NCBI RefSeq assembly: GCF_009861505.1
Contig: NZ_WTFT01000040.1
Location: 85,174-149,173 of the forward strand
DNA: 64,000 nt
Source: Pseudomonas izuensis
GTDB lineage: Bacteria; Pseudomonadota; Gammaproteobacteria; Pseudomonadales; Pseudomonadaceae
Direction of reading: 5' to 3'
Shown: one piece after another, positions 24,672 to 33,919 of the stretch
Layout of the letters: each line of letters begins with the position of its first letter
How positions within the stretch are numbered: the first letter of the stretch is position 1
Notes under the pieces: model-generated
The model's input: only the letters and a program-made list of their open reading frames with translations
Told to the model about the DNA's origin: nothing
Databases searched by the model: none
Translations under genes and position numbers: made by a program

Positions 24672-24703
24672 CTTGCAGGAGCGAGCTTGCTCGCTCCTGC
24701 AAG
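24672..24703. repeat. Collapsed REP palindrome between algW and hisC
   Basis: A perfect 14-bp inverted repeat (CTTGCAGGAGCGAG with CTCGCTCCTGCAAG) and a 4-nt loop, built from two REP ends with no spacer. It sits between convergent genes, where it could act as a transcript end or RNA-stability hairpin. Confidence 0.92.
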
Positions 24704-24716
24704 GGTTAGTTTTGGA

Positions 24717-25769
24717 TCAGAGCTCGCCGAGGCCGTCGATCAGCGCCTGATTCTGATCCGGCGTACCAATCGAGATCCGCAAGAACTGCGCAATCCGCTG
24801 CTGCTTGAAGTGCCGGACAATCACACCCTGCTCACGCAGCTTCGCCGCCAGCCCCGCCGCATCGTGCTGCGGGTGACGGGCGAAGATGAAGTTTGCTGCC
24901 GACGGCAGCACTTCAAAGCCCTTGGCCTTTAACTGCGAGATCACCCACTCACGGTTTTCGATCACCAATCGACAGGTCTTGTCGAAATACTCGCGATCCT
25001 CGAACGCCGCCGCCGCGCCGACATTCGCCATGCGATCCAACGGGTAGGAGTTGAAGCTGTTCTTGATGCGCTCCAGCGCCTCAATCAGGTCCGGATGCCC
25101 AACCGCCAGACCGACCCGCAGACCAGCCAGAGAGCGGGACTTGGACAATGTCTGTGTCACCAGCAGGTTCGGATAACGGTCCACCAGACTGATCGCCGTT
25201 TCCCCGCCGAAGTCGATATAAGCCTCATCCACAACGACCACCGAATCCGGACTGGCCTTGAGGATCTGCTCGACGGCGTCCAGCGCCAACAGGCAACCGG
25301 TCGGTGCGTTCGGGTTGGGGAAGATGATCCCGCCGTTCGGCTTGGCGTAGTCCGCCGGGTTGATCTGGAACTGCTCGTCCAGCGGCACGGCGTCGAACTT
25401 GATGCCGTACAGCCCGCAGTAAACCGGATAAAAGCTGTAACTGATGTCCGGGAACAGCAGCGGCTGATCGTGTTGCAGCAACCCATGGAATATGTGCGCC
25501 AGGACTTCGTCCGACCCGTTACCGAGGAACACCTGGTTGCTCTGTACGCCGTAGTACCTGGCCACTGCGTTCTTGAGCAGGTCGCTGTTGGGGTCAGGGT
25601 ACAGACGCAAGTTGTCGTTCAGTTCGGTTTGCATCGCAGCCAAGGCTTTCGGCGATGGACCGTACGGGTTTTCGTTGGTGTTGAGCTTCACCAGTTTGGC
25701 CAGCTTCGGCTGCTCGCCCGGTACGTAAGGCACCAGATTCTTGACGAACGGGCTCCAGAATTTACTCAT
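24717..25769 (-). CDS. hisC: Histidinol-phosphate aminotransferase
   Basis: A 350-residue fold-type I PLP enzyme that makes histidinol phosphate from imidazole-acetol phosphate with glutamate. The PLP lysine is Lys210 (TLSKSRSLAGLRVG), NPNAPTG (152-158) and DEAYIDF (181-187) bind the cofactor. It follows hisD by 2 nt, ending the hisG-hisD-hisC run of this strand. Confidence 0.96.
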   Translation of the reverse strand: MSKFWSPFVKNLVPYVPGEQPKLAKLVKLNTNENPYGPSPKALAAMQTELNDNLRLYPDPNSDLLKNAVARYYGVQSNQVFLGNGSDEVLAHIFHGLLQHDQPLLFPDISYSFYPVYCGLYGIKFDAVPLDEQFQINPADYAKPNGGIIFPNPNAPTGCLLALDAVEQILKASPDSVVVVDEAYIDFGGETAISLVDRYPNLLVTQTLSKSRSLAGLRVGLAVGHPDLIEALERIKNSFNSYPLDRMANVGAAAAFEDREYFDKTCRLVIENREWVISQLKAKGFEVLPSAANFIFARHPQHDAAGLAAKLREQGVIVRHFKQQRIAQFLRISIGTPDQNQALIDGLGEL

Positions 25770-25771
25770 GT

Positions 25772-27097
25772 TCAGTTCCCCTTCTGTTCATCAAGAATAC
25801 GGTATTCGGCGCTGCGCGCGTGGGCGCTCAACGATTCGCCACGGGCCAGTACCGAGGCGGTTTTGCCCAGCTCAGAGGCACCGGCCTCGGAACAGAAGAT
25901 GATCGAAGAACGCTTCTGAAAGTCGTACACACCCAACGGCGAGGAGAAACGCGCGGTGCCGGAGGTTGGCAACACGTGATTCGGACCTGCGCAGTAGTCG
26001 CCCAGGGCTTCGGAAGTGTGACGGCCCATGAAGATCGCACCGGCGTGACGGATCTGCGGCAGCCAGGCCTGCGGGTCGGCGACCGACAACTCGAGGTGCT
26101 CCGGCGCGATGCGGTTGGCGACTTCGATGGCCTGTTCCATGTCACGGACCTGAATCAGCGCACCGCGGCCATTGATCGAGGTTTCGATGATCGCGGCGCG
26201 GTCCATGGTCGGCAGCAGCTTGGCAATGCTGGCGGCAACCTGGTCGAGAAACGCGGCATCCGGGCTGACCAGAATCGCCTGGGCGTCTTCGTCGTGCTCA
26301 GCCTGAGAGAACAGGTCCATGGCGATCCAGTCCGGATCGGTCTTGCCGTCGCACACCACAAGGATCTCCGACGGCCCGGCGATCATGTCGATACCGACTT
26401 GCCCGAACACGTGGCGCTTGGCGGTGGCCACATAGATGTTGCCCGGCCCCACCACCTTGTCGACCTTCGGCACGCTTTCGGTGCCGTAGGCCAGCGCAGC
26501 GACGGCTTGAGCTCCGCCGATGGTGAACACCCGGTCCACGCCGGCGATGCAGGCAGCGGCCAGCACCAGTTCGTTGATTTCACCCCGTGGAGTCGGCACC
26601 ACCATGACCACTTCGGTCACACCGGCGACCTTGGCCGGAATCGCGTTCATCAGTACCGACGACGGATACGATGCCTTACCGCCTGGCACGTACAGGCCCG
26701 CGCGATCCAGCGGCGTGACCTTCTGGCCCAGCACGGTGCCGTCGGCTTCGGTGTAGCTCCAGGAATCCTGTTTCTGCTTTTCGTGATAGCTGCGCACGCG
26801 GGCGGCGGCTTTTTCCAGGGCTTCGCGCTGCGCCACGGTGATACGTGTGAGCGCCAGTTCCAGACGTTCGCGCGGCAGGATCAGATCCGCCATGGAGGCG
26901 ACGTCCAGCCCGTCGAATTGGCGGGTGAATTCCACCAACGCCGCATCGCCACGCTCGCGCACGGCTTTGATGATGTCCAGCACGCGCTGATTGACCGAGT
27001 CGTCAGACACACTTTCCCAACTCAGCAGATGATCCAGATGATGTGCGAAATCCGGGTCAGCAGCGTTGAGTCGGCGAATTGCAGTCGGTGCGGTCAT
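25772..27097 (-). CDS. hisD: Histidinol dehydrogenase
   Basis: A 441-residue zinc enzyme for the last two steps of histidine synthesis (histidinol to histidine with 2 NAD). The family signature stretch IDMIAGPSEILVVCDG is in the middle, and the catalytic APEHLEL and the C-terminal LPTSGTARFSSPLGVYDF are intact. Only 2 nt separate it from hisC. An approximately 125-nt gap separates it from hisG upstream. Confidence 0.97.
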   Translation of the reverse strand: MTAPTAIRRLNAADPDFAHHLDHLLSWESVSDDSVNQRVLDIIKAVRERGDAALVEFTRQFDGLDVASMADLILPRERLELALTRITVAQREALEKAAARVRSYHEKQKQDSWSYTEADGTVLGQKVTPLDRAGLYVPGGKASYPSSVLMNAIPAKVAGVTEVVMVVPTPRGEINELVLAAACIAGVDRVFTIGGAQAVAALAYGTESVPKVDKVVGPGNIYVATAKRHVFGQVGIDMIAGPSEILVVCDGKTDPDWIAMDLFSQAEHDEDAQAILVSPDAAFLDQVAASIAKLLPTMDRAAIIETSINGRGALIQVRDMEQAIEVANRIAPEHLELSVADPQAWLPQIRHAGAIFMGRHTSEALGDYCAGPNHVLPTSGTARFSSPLGVYDFQKRSSIIFCSEAGASELGKTASVLARGESLSAHARSAEYRILDEQKGN

Positions 27098-27223
27098 AGC
27101 GAGAGCCTCATAGAATTGGCAAAAAACTCAGGCGCCCTAACTTAGCAGTCGTTCCGCTTGGGCACCTGAGAATTCTGGCTATGAGGCGGATAGACGGGCG
27201 CGACTCAAGGTCGCGCAGGTGAA

Positions 27224-27859
27224 TCAGCCGCGGTGTCGAGACTCCACTGCCTTGCGCAGGGTGTCGATCAACGCCTGGATACGGGCGTGCTGCATTTTCA
27301 TCGATGCCTTGTTGACGATCAGGCGAGAGCTGATGGCAGCAATGAAATCCTGGGGCTCCAGGCCGTTGGCCCGCAGCGTGTTGCCGGTGTCGACCACGTC
27401 GATGATCTTGTCGGCCAGACCAATCAGCGGTGCCAGCTCCATCGAGCCGTACAGCTTGATGATGTCGACCTGGCGGCCCTGTTCGGCGTAGTAGCGCTTG
27501 GCAACGTTGACGAACTTGGTGGCGATACGCAGGCGGCCCTTGGGCTCGACCGCGCCAACCTTACCGGCGGTCATCAGCTTGCACTGGGCAATTTGCAGGT
27601 CCAGTGGCTCGTACAAGCCCTGGCCGCCGTATTCCATCAGCACATCTTTACCGGCGACACCCAGGTCGGCGGCACCATGTTCGACATAGGTCGGCACATC
27701 GGTGGCACGCACGATCAGCAGACGAACATCGTCCTGGGTCGTGGGGATGATCAGCTTGCGGCTCTTGTCCGGATTCTCGGTCGGCACGATGCCCGCTTCA
27801 GCCAGAAGCGGCAGGGTGTCGTCAAGGATGCGGCCCTTGGACAGTGCGATAGTCAGCAT
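27224..27859 (-). CDS. hisG: ATP phosphoribosyltransferase, short form
   Basis: A 211-residue short-form HisG, the first enzyme of histidine synthesis (ATP plus PRPP). It shows TIALSKGRILDDTLPLL at the start and the PRPP-binding VDTGNTLRANGL. It lacks the C-terminal regulatory ACT-like domain of the long form, so it should need a HisZ subunit, which is not in this window. The ATG at 27859 is chosen; upstream in-frame residues run into the spacer to murA. Confidence 0.96.
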   Translation of the reverse strand: MLTIALSKGRILDDTLPLLAEAGIVPTENPDKSRKLIIPTTQDDVRLLIVRATDVPTYVEHGAADLGVAGKDVLMEYGGQGLYEPLDLQIAQCKLMTAGKVGAVEPKGRLRIATKFVNVAKRYYAEQGRQVDIIKLYGSMELAPLIGLADKIIDVVDTGNTLRANGLEPQDFIAAISSRLIVNKASMKMQHARIQALIDTLRKAVESRHRG

Positions 27860-27984
27860 GGGAAACGTCAGCCCTTTATCAGGAATCTTATGCCCGGTCA
27901 CAATCGGCGCCGGACACGCATCGAGCCGGAAACCGGCTCGACTTGAAAACCAATGGGCACCTCCCTGTGCCCTATCTGCAACGA

Positions 27985-29250
27985 CTAGCCCGGAACGCGA
28001 CGGATCTTGGCGCCCAGCATCTGCAGTTTCTCTTCGATGCACTCGTAACCACGGTCGATGTGGTAGATGCGGTCGATCAGGGTGTCGCCTTCGGCGATCA
28101 GCGCCGAAATCACCAGGCTGGCCGAAGCACGCAGGTCGGTGGCCATGACTGGCGCGCCCTTGAGCTTTTCGGTGCCGGTGACGATGGCGGTGTTGCCTTC
28201 GACCTGGATCTTGGCGCCCATGCGGTGCAGTTCGTAAACGTGCATGAAACGGTTTTCGAAGATCGTCTCGATCACCGCACCGGTGCCTTCGGCAATGGCG
28301 TTGAGGGAGATGAACTGCGCTTGCATGTCCGTCGGGAACGCCGGGTACGGAGCGGTCCGCACGTTGACGGCTTTAGGCCGCTTGCCGTGCATGTTCAGCT
28401 CGATCCAGTCTTCACCGGTGGTGATTTCCGCACCCGACTCCCGAAGCTTTTCCAGAACGGCTTCGAGGATGGTCGGATCGGTGTCCTTGACCTTCACGCG
28501 ACCGCCGGTCACGGCAGCAGCAACCAGGTAGGTACCGGTTTCGATACGGTCAGGCATCACTTTGTAAGTGGTGGTGTGCAGACGCTCGACGCCATCGATG
28601 GTGATGGTGTCGGTGCCGGCGCCGGAAACCTTGGCGCCCATGGCGTTCAGGAAGTTCGCCAGGTCGACCACTTCAGGCTCGCGCGCGGCGTTAGCCAGTA
28701 CGCTGCGGCCCTTGGCCAGCGCGGCTGCCATCATGATGTTTTCGGTACCGGTCACGCTGACGGTATCGAAGAAGAAGTGAGCGCCGCGCAGGCCGCCTTC
28801 AGGGGCCTTGGCCTTGATGTAGCCGCCTTCGACGTCGATGATCGCGCCCATGGCTTCCAGGCCGCGGATGTGCAGGTCAACCGGACGCGAACCGATGGCA
28901 CAACCGCCAGGCAGTGCAACTTCGGCTTCACCGAAACGGGCAACCATCGGGCCCAGCACCAGGATCGATGCACGCATGGTTTTAACCAGTTCGTACGGAG
29001 CGATCAGGGTTTTGATGGTGCGCGGATCGATTTCGACGGCCAGTTTCTCGTCGATCACCGGCTCGATCCCCATGCGACCGAACAGTTCGATCATGGTGGT
29101 GATGTCGTGCAGGTGCGGCAGGTTGGCAACAGTCACCGGACCATCGCACAGCAGCGTGGCAGCCAGGATCGGCAGGGCAGAGTTCTTTGCCCCGGAGATG
29201 CGGATTTCGCCGTCAAGACGAGCACCGCCAGTAATAATCAATTTATCCAT
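27985..29250 (-). CDS. murA: UDP-N-acetylglucosamine 1-carboxyvinyltransferase
   Basis: A 421-residue MurA, which commits UDP-GlcNAc to peptidoglycan synthesis by transfer of enolpyruvate. Lys22 (SGAKNSALPIL) and the fosfomycin-target Cys117 (LPGGCAIGSRPVDLH) are present, so the enzyme should be fosfomycin-sensitive. It lies between ibaG and hisG on one strand, as in other pseudomonads. Confidence 0.97.
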   Translation of the reverse strand: MDKLIITGGARLDGEIRISGAKNSALPILAATLLCDGPVTVANLPHLHDITTMIELFGRMGIEPVIDEKLAVEIDPRTIKTLIAPYELVKTMRASILVLGPMVARFGEAEVALPGGCAIGSRPVDLHIRGLEAMGAIIDVEGGYIKAKAPEGGLRGAHFFFDTVSVTGTENIMMAAALAKGRSVLANAAREPEVVDLANFLNAMGAKVSGAGTDTITIDGVERLHTTTYKVMPDRIETGTYLVAAAVTGGRVKVKDTDPTILEAVLEKLRESGAEITTGEDWIELNMHGKRPKAVNVRTAPYPAFPTDMQAQFISLNAIAEGTGAVIETIFENRFMHVYELHRMGAKIQVEGNTAIVTGTEKLKGAPVMATDLRASASLVISALIAEGDTLIDRIYHIDRGYECIEEKLQMLGAKIRRVPG

Positions 29251-29272
29251 AAGAATCTCGACGCCCTTGGGC

Positions 29273-29512
29273 TCAGGTGCGCTCGGCCCAGGCCGCGCTG
29301 CTGAAAAATTTCATAGTGACCGCATGGATGCTGCCATCGGTGATCCATGGGTTCAAATGGGCATAGATCTGCTGCTGACGCTTGACCGGGCTCAATGCCG
29401 CCAGTTCATCGCTAATCACGTTCAGCTGGAAATTGCAGCCTTCGCCCTCAACTTCCACCAGCGTTCCTGGCAGCTTTCCTTCAAGGAAGCTTTTAACTTC
29501 TACGGCCTGCAT
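29273..29512 (-). CDS. ibaG: BolA-family protein IbaG
   Basis: A 79-residue BolA/YrbA-type protein. BolA proteins partner with monothiol glutaredoxins and take part in iron-sulfur traffic; IbaG is the acid-induced paralogue encoded next to murA in gamma-proteobacteria. Conserved elements include GCNFQLNVIS and the HLNPWITDGSIHAV ending. The ATG at 29512 is preferred over upstream in-frame codons that run into the mla terminator region. Confidence 0.92.
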   Translation of the reverse strand: MQAVEVKSFLEGKLPGTLVEVEGEGCNFQLNVISDELAALSPVKRQQQIYAHLNPWITDGSIHAVTMKFFSSAAWAERT

Positions 29513-29558
29513 GCTCAACCTCAATCGGCGCCCTGTGCGCGCGGGTCGGACATCATAC

Positions 29559-29612
29559 AAAAAAGCCCCGCGCCTGCGAACCCCGCGAAGCAGGACTCTG
29601 ACGGGGGGCTTC
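29559..29612 (-). terminator. Terminator of the mla operon
   Basis: On the minus strand AAGCCCCCCG pairs with CGGGGCTT and is followed by a T6 run. An inner smaller hairpin sits in the loop. It lies between mlaB and ibaG. Confidence 0.8.
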
Positions 29613-29626
29613 CTTATAGATGCGGG

Positions 29627-29932
29627 TTAGGGTTGCTCCAACAGCTCGGTCAACTCACTGACCTGAGCGATTTCGCGCATGTCTTCCGGCATCGCGCGGA
29701 TGCTCAGCGCCTTGCCGGTCGCCCGTGCATCGCGCATGAAGCACAACAGCAACGACAGACCGACACTGCTGGACTTGGTCACCGCAGAACAATCGACCAC
29801 CAGCGCCGGGGCCTCGCTGGCCTTGATCAGCGCCTGCCCCTGCTCGCGCAGGGCAGGACCGGTGCGGTAGTCCAGCACGCCGCTGAGCCGCAGCTCGCCG
29901 GAGTCGTCCATCATGATGGCCGACTCACTCAT
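29627..29932 (-). CDS. mlaB: STAS-domain protein MlaB
   Basis: A 101-residue STAS domain protein, the cytoplasmic subunit that stabilises the MlaFE transporter. The conserved STAS core is VVDCSAVTKSSSVGLSLLL. Its ATG overlaps the mlaC stop (ATGA), so the genes are coupled. It is the last gene of mlaFEDCB before the terminator. Confidence 0.92.
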   Translation of the reverse strand: MSESAIMMDDSGELRLSGVLDYRTGPALREQGQALIKASEAPALVVDCSAVTKSSSVGLSLLLCFMRDARATGKALSIRAMPEDMREIAQVSELTELLEQP

Positions 29933-30582
29933 TGGGCTTGCTGCCCTTGAGTCTTGTCGGTGGCTTCCTTGGCTTTGGCGACTTCCCCGGCCCAACCATT
30001 GATGGTCTTGTCCAGGTCATTGCCATTGCGCTGCATCGCATCGGCGAACTGATCGCGGAACAGCTTGCCGATGTTGATGCCATTGATGATGACGTTGCGC
30101 AGTTTCCACTCGCCACCGATCTTTTCCAGGGTGTAGGACACCGGGTAGATCGCGCCGCTGCTGCCCTTGACGGTCATGCCGACGCTCGTACGGTCACCCG
30201 ACTCGTCCTTGGCAGGCTCAACGGTGATGCCCTGGTTGTTGTACTCGAGCAAGGCATTGCCATAGAACTGGAACAGACCCTTCTTGAAGTTCTCTTCAAA
30301 GGTCTTCATTTGCGCCGGCGTGGCTTTGCGCGAGTACTTGACCGTCATGATGCTCTTGGAAATGCCCTCGGCATCCACGACAGGCCCGACAATGGTGTTC
30401 AGCGCCGTATAAAAACCCTGCGGGTCTTGCTTGTACTTTTCTTTGTTGGCGGCCAGATCGGCCAGCATACGGTTGGTGGTGTCCTGGACCAGATCGTGCG
30501 CGGAAGGCGCCGCCACGGCGTTAGCCATCAACGGCAAGGCCGCGAACAACACCAACAGGCCACGTCGCAAGGTAGAGATCAT
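29929..30582 (-). CDS. mlaC: Periplasmic phospholipid-binding protein MlaC
   Basis: A 217-residue Ttg2/MlaC protein with a cleavable signal peptide (hydrophobic core LLVLFAALPLMANAVA, about 9-24). It ferries phospholipids across the periplasm between the outer-membrane MlaA complex and MlaFEDB, keeping the outer leaflet free of phospholipid. A lysine- and glutamine-rich tail ends the protein. It starts 11 nt after mlaD. Confidence 0.95.
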   Translation of the reverse strand: MISTLRRGLLVLFAALPLMANAVAAPSAHDLVQDTTNRMLADLAANKEKYKQDPQGFYTALNTIVGPVVDAEGISKSIMTVKYSRKATPAQMKTFEENFKKGLFQFYGNALLEYNNQGITVEPAKDESGDRTSVGMTVKGSSGAIYPVSYTLEKIGGEWKLRNVIINGINIGKLFRDQFADAMQRNGNDLDKTINGWAGEVAKAKEATDKTQGQQAQ

Positions 30583-30593
30583 TTAGCAATTCC

Positions 30594-31061
30594 TCATTTG
30601 GCGTCTTTGCTTACGGTATTGAGAAGAAACTTACCGATCAGATCCTCGAGCACCAGCGACGACTGGGTGTCATGGATGGTCCCGCCATCCTTGAGCAGGG
30701 CTTCTTCCCCGCCCACGCTGATGCCGATGTATTTCTCGCCCAACAGGCCAGCAGTCAGGATAGACGCAGTGGAGTCGGCGGGCAGGTTATCCACACGCTT
30801 TTCCAGCTGCATGGTCACTCGACCGGTGAAACTGTCGCGGTCCAGATCGATCGCCGTGACCTTGCCGATGGTCACACCGGCCATGGTCACTTTAGCTCTG
30901 ACCGTCAAACCGGCGATATTGTCGAAATACGCATAAAGTTTATAAGTGTCGGTGCTCGGACTCGGGGACAAGCCACTCACCCGCAGCGCCAGCAACAATA
31001 AAGCCAGGACGCCGGCCAGCAAGAAAAGGCCGACACCGATTTCCAGGGTGCGGTTTTGCAT
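30594..31061 (-). CDS. mlaD: MCE-domain lipid-transport protein MlaD
   Basis: A 155-residue protein with one N-terminal membrane anchor (about 7-27) and a single MCE domain; six copies form the periplasmic ring on the MlaFE transporter. Its start ATG overlaps the mlaE stop (ATGA). The length fits the MlaD family. Confidence 0.95.
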   Translation of the reverse strand: MQNRTLEIGVGLFLLAGVLALLLLALRVSGLSPSPSTDTYKLYAYFDNIAGLTVRAKVTMAGVTIGKVTAIDLDRDSFTGRVTMQLEKRVDNLPADSTASILTAGLLGEKYIGISVGGEEALLKDGGTIHDTQSSLVLEDLIGKFLLNTVSKDAK

Positions 31062-31858
31062 CAGAAATCTCCAAACATCAAGGCGGTCAGAATAAAGTCC
31101 AGGCCGAGCACAGCCAGAGAGGCATACACCACGGTCTTGGTAGTGGCACGACTGATCCCCTCGGAAGTGGGCTCGCAGTCATAGCCTTGGAATACGGCGA
31201 TCCAGGTCACGACAAAGGCAAAAACCATGCTTTTGATGATGCCGTTGAGCACATCGTCCGCGAAGGTCACGCTGTTCTGCATGTTCGACCAGTAGGAGCC
31301 GTCATAAACACCCAGCCAGTCAACCGCCACCCACGAGCCACCCCAGATACCCACCACGCTGAAAATCATCGCCAGCACCGGCAGGGAAATGAAACCGGCC
31401 CACAGGCGTGGGGCAATGATGTACTTGAGCGGGTCGACCCCGATCATTTCCAGGCTGGACAATTGTTCGGTGGACTTCATGTTGCCGATTTCGGCCGTCA
31501 ACGCCGAACCGGCACGCCCGGCAAACAGCAAAGCCGTCACCACCGGACCCAATTCGCGCAACAGGGTCAGCGCTACCATCTGCCCTACCGCCTGCTCCGA
31601 ACCGTAACTGGACAGGATATTGAAGCCCTGCAGCGCCAGCACCATGCCGATGAAGATGCCGGAGACCACGATGATCACCAGCGACATCACGCCCACGGAG
31701 TGCAATTGCCTGACCAGCAGGCCGAAACCGCCGCCGATGCCGCCGCGGCCCAGCAACGCGTGAAACAGGAACAGCGTCGAACGACCGAACACCGCAACAG
31801 TGTCGATCCCGGCCCGACCAAACCGGCGTACGCGTTCTATTAATGTAATTCTGCGCAT
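31061..31858 (-). CDS. mlaE: Lipid ABC permease MlaE
   Basis: A 265-residue polytopic permease of the MlaE family, with multiple hydrophobic segments and the conserved ELGPVVTALLFAGRAGSALTA and EIGNMKSTEQ stretches. It forms the dimeric membrane core of the Mla transporter. It overlaps mlaF and mlaD by 1-3 nt, showing tight coupling. Confidence 0.96.
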   Translation of the reverse strand: MRRITLIERVRRFGRAGIDTVAVFGRSTLFLFHALLGRGGIGGGFGLLVRQLHSVGVMSLVIIVVSGIFIGMVLALQGFNILSSYGSEQAVGQMVALTLLRELGPVVTALLFAGRAGSALTAEIGNMKSTEQLSSLEMIGVDPLKYIIAPRLWAGFISLPVLAMIFSVVGIWGGSWVAVDWLGVYDGSYWSNMQNSVTFADDVLNGIIKSMVFAFVVTWIAVFQGYDCEPTSEGISRATTKTVVYASLAVLGLDFILTALMFGDF

Positions 31859-32670
31859 CAGCGGCGCTTCCCCAGGAGATCTGCGCGGTAATCCGGCGCT
31901 GGAAAGTGATACGGAACCGGGCCATCGGGCTCCCCGGTCATGAATTGACGAATTTTCGGGTCGTCCGAATTCATCAGCTCCTTGGGCGTGCCCTGCCCCA
32001 ACACCTGCCCGTCGCCCACTACATAAATGTAATCGGCAATGCTCGCGGTCTCGGCCAGGTCGTGGGAAACCACGATACTGGTGATGCCCAGAGCATCGTT
32101 GAGCAGGCGGATCAGGCGCACCAGCACACCCATGGCGATAGGGTCCTGACCGACAAAGGGCTCGTCATACATGAGAATCTGCGGATCGAGCGCAATCGCC
32201 CGCGCCAGTGCGACACGACGCTTCATGCCACCGGACAGTTCGTCAGGCATCAGTTCGATGGCGCCACGCAAACCCACGGCCTGCAACTTGAGCAGGACGA
32301 TATCGCGGATCATTTCATCCGGCAGCTCGGTGTGAACGCGCAGCGGAAAGGCCACGTTCTCGTACACATCGAGATCGGTAAACAGTGCGCCACTCTGAAA
32401 CAGCACGCCCATGTGCTTGCGGGCATCGAACAGATCGCTGCGCGAGAGTTTCGGCAGGTTCTGGCCGTTGACCCAGACTTCGCCCCGGGTAGGCCGCAAT
32501 TGCGCGCCCATCAACCGCAACAGCGTAGTCTTGCCACACCCGGAAGGTCCCATGATGCCGGTGACCTTGCCGCGGGGAATACGGATATCGACGTTATTGA
32601 AAATGCTGCGCGCACCGCGCTTGAAGGTCAGTCCCTTCAGCTCGACCGCGTAGGCGTTATCGGCACTCAT
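31858..32670 (-). CDS. mlaF: Lipid ABC transporter ATPase MlaF
   Basis: A 270-residue ABC ATPase (Ttg2A). Walker A is GPSGCGKT (41-48), the signature is LSGGMKRRVALARA and Walker B is LMYDEPF. It powers MlaE. It is the first gene of the mla operon and is divergent from kdsD across a 274-bp spacer that holds a good -10 for kdsD. Confidence 0.96.
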   Translation of the reverse strand: MSADNAYAVELKGLTFKRGARSIFNNVDIRIPRGKVTGIMGPSGCGKTTLLRLMGAQLRPTRGEVWVNGQNLPKLSRSDLFDARKHMGVLFQSGALFTDLDVYENVAFPLRVHTELPDEMIRDIVLLKLQAVGLRGAIELMPDELSGGMKRRVALARAIALDPQILMYDEPFVGQDPIAMGVLVRLIRLLNDALGITSIVVSHDLAETASIADYIYVVGDGQVLGQGTPKELMNSDDPKIRQFMTGEPDGPVPYHFPAPDYRADLLGKRR

Positions 32671-32904
32671 CTAAACTCCTTGCGATGCAGCCTCTCACTC
32701 GGACGCCTGACTTTCTGACGAAAGCACATATTCCCGGGCGGGCCGAACTGGCGGCGAACTATATCACTGCAAACGCCAGGCACCCAAGGTCATTGCCGGG
32801 CCATGTGCAGCAACATGACGAGCCAAAAGCATTACCTGGCGGGATTCGGTAGCAGGGAATGACAATGCGCGACGAACTTGCGTGAGGGTTTTGATCATAA
32901 CCGT

Positions 32905-32910
32905 TATAAT
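32905..32910 (+). promoter_or_regulatory. -10 element (TATAAT) upstream of kdsD
   Basis: A perfect TATAAT lies 34 bp before the kdsD start codon. No good -35 hexamer was found at 16-18 bp. Confidence 0.5.
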
Positions 32911-32944
32911 CGCCGCCTTTTCATCAGGCTAAATGATTTCTGAC

Positions 32945-33919
32945 ATGAGCCAATCCAGCGACCTGATTCAATCCGCCCAACGCACCATCCGCCTCGAGGT
33001 GGAAGCCGTACAAGGCTTGCTGCCGCATATCGACGCAGATTTCGTACGCGCCTGCGAGATGATTCTGGCCAGCAAAGGCCGCGTAGTCGTGGTCGGCATG
33101 GGCAAGTCGGGGCATATCGGCAACAAGATCGCCGCTACCCTGGCCAGCACCGGCACCCCGGCATTTTTCGTCCACCCGGCTGAAGCCAGTCATGGTGACA
33201 TGGGCATGATCACCCGCGACGACATCATCCTGGCGCTGTCGAATTCCGGCTCCACCCATGAAATCGTGACCCTGCTGCCGCTGATCAAGCGCCTGGGCAT
33301 CCAACTGATCAGCATGACCGGTAATCCCGATTCGCCGCTGGCCAAGGCCTCCGAGGTCAACCTCAATGTTATCGTCGAGCATGAAGCCTGCCCGCTGAAC
33401 CTGGCGCCCACCTCTTCGACAACCGCCGCGCTGGTCATGGGCGATGCCCTGGCCGTCGCCTTGCTGGAAGCCCGCGGATTCACTGCCGAAGACTTCGCCT
33501 TTTCCCATCCTGGTGGTGCACTGGGCCGACGTCTGTTGCTGAAAGTGGAAAACGTCATGCACGCCGGGCAAGAACTGCCGCAGGTTCAGCGCGGCACCCT
33601 GCTTAAGGACGCCCTGATGGAAATGACCCGCAAGGGCCTGGGCATGACTGTAATCCTTGAAGCCGACGGCAAGCTGGCCGGGATCTTCACCGACGGCGAT
33701 CTGCGCCGCACCCTGGACCGCACCATCGACATCCACAGCGTCACCATCGATCAGGTCATGACCGCCCACGGCAAGACCGCCCGCGCCGAGATGCTCGCCG
33801 CCGAGGCCCTGAAAATCATGGAAGACCATAAAATCAATGCACTGGTGGTGGTCGACGGTGAAGACCGCCCGGTCGGCGCCTTGAACATGCACGACTTGCT
33901 GCGTGCGGGGGTAATGTAA
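32945..33919 (+). CDS. kdsD: Arabinose-5-phosphate isomerase
   Basis: A 324-residue isomerase making arabinose 5-phosphate from ribulose 5-phosphate for Kdo synthesis. An N-terminal SIS domain (VVVGMGKSGHIGNKI, and the catalytic HPAEASHGDMG region) is followed by two CBS domains. The ATG at 32945 is preferred over an ATG four codons earlier. The stop overlaps the kdsC start (TAATG). Confidence 0.95.
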   Translation: MSQSSDLIQSAQRTIRLEVEAVQGLLPHIDADFVRACEMILASKGRVVVVGMGKSGHIGNKIAATLASTGTPAFFVHPAEASHGDMGMITRDDIILALSNSGSTHEIVTLLPLIKRLGIQLISMTGNPDSPLAKASEVNLNVIVEHEACPLNLAPTSSTTAALVMGDALAVALLEARGFTAEDFAFSHPGGALGRRLLLKVENVMHAGQELPQVQRGTLLKDALMEMTRKGLGMTVILEADGKLAGIFTDGDLRRTLDRTIDIHSVTIDQVMTAHGKTARAEMLAAEALKIMEDHKINALVVVDGEDRPVGALNMHDLLRAGVM

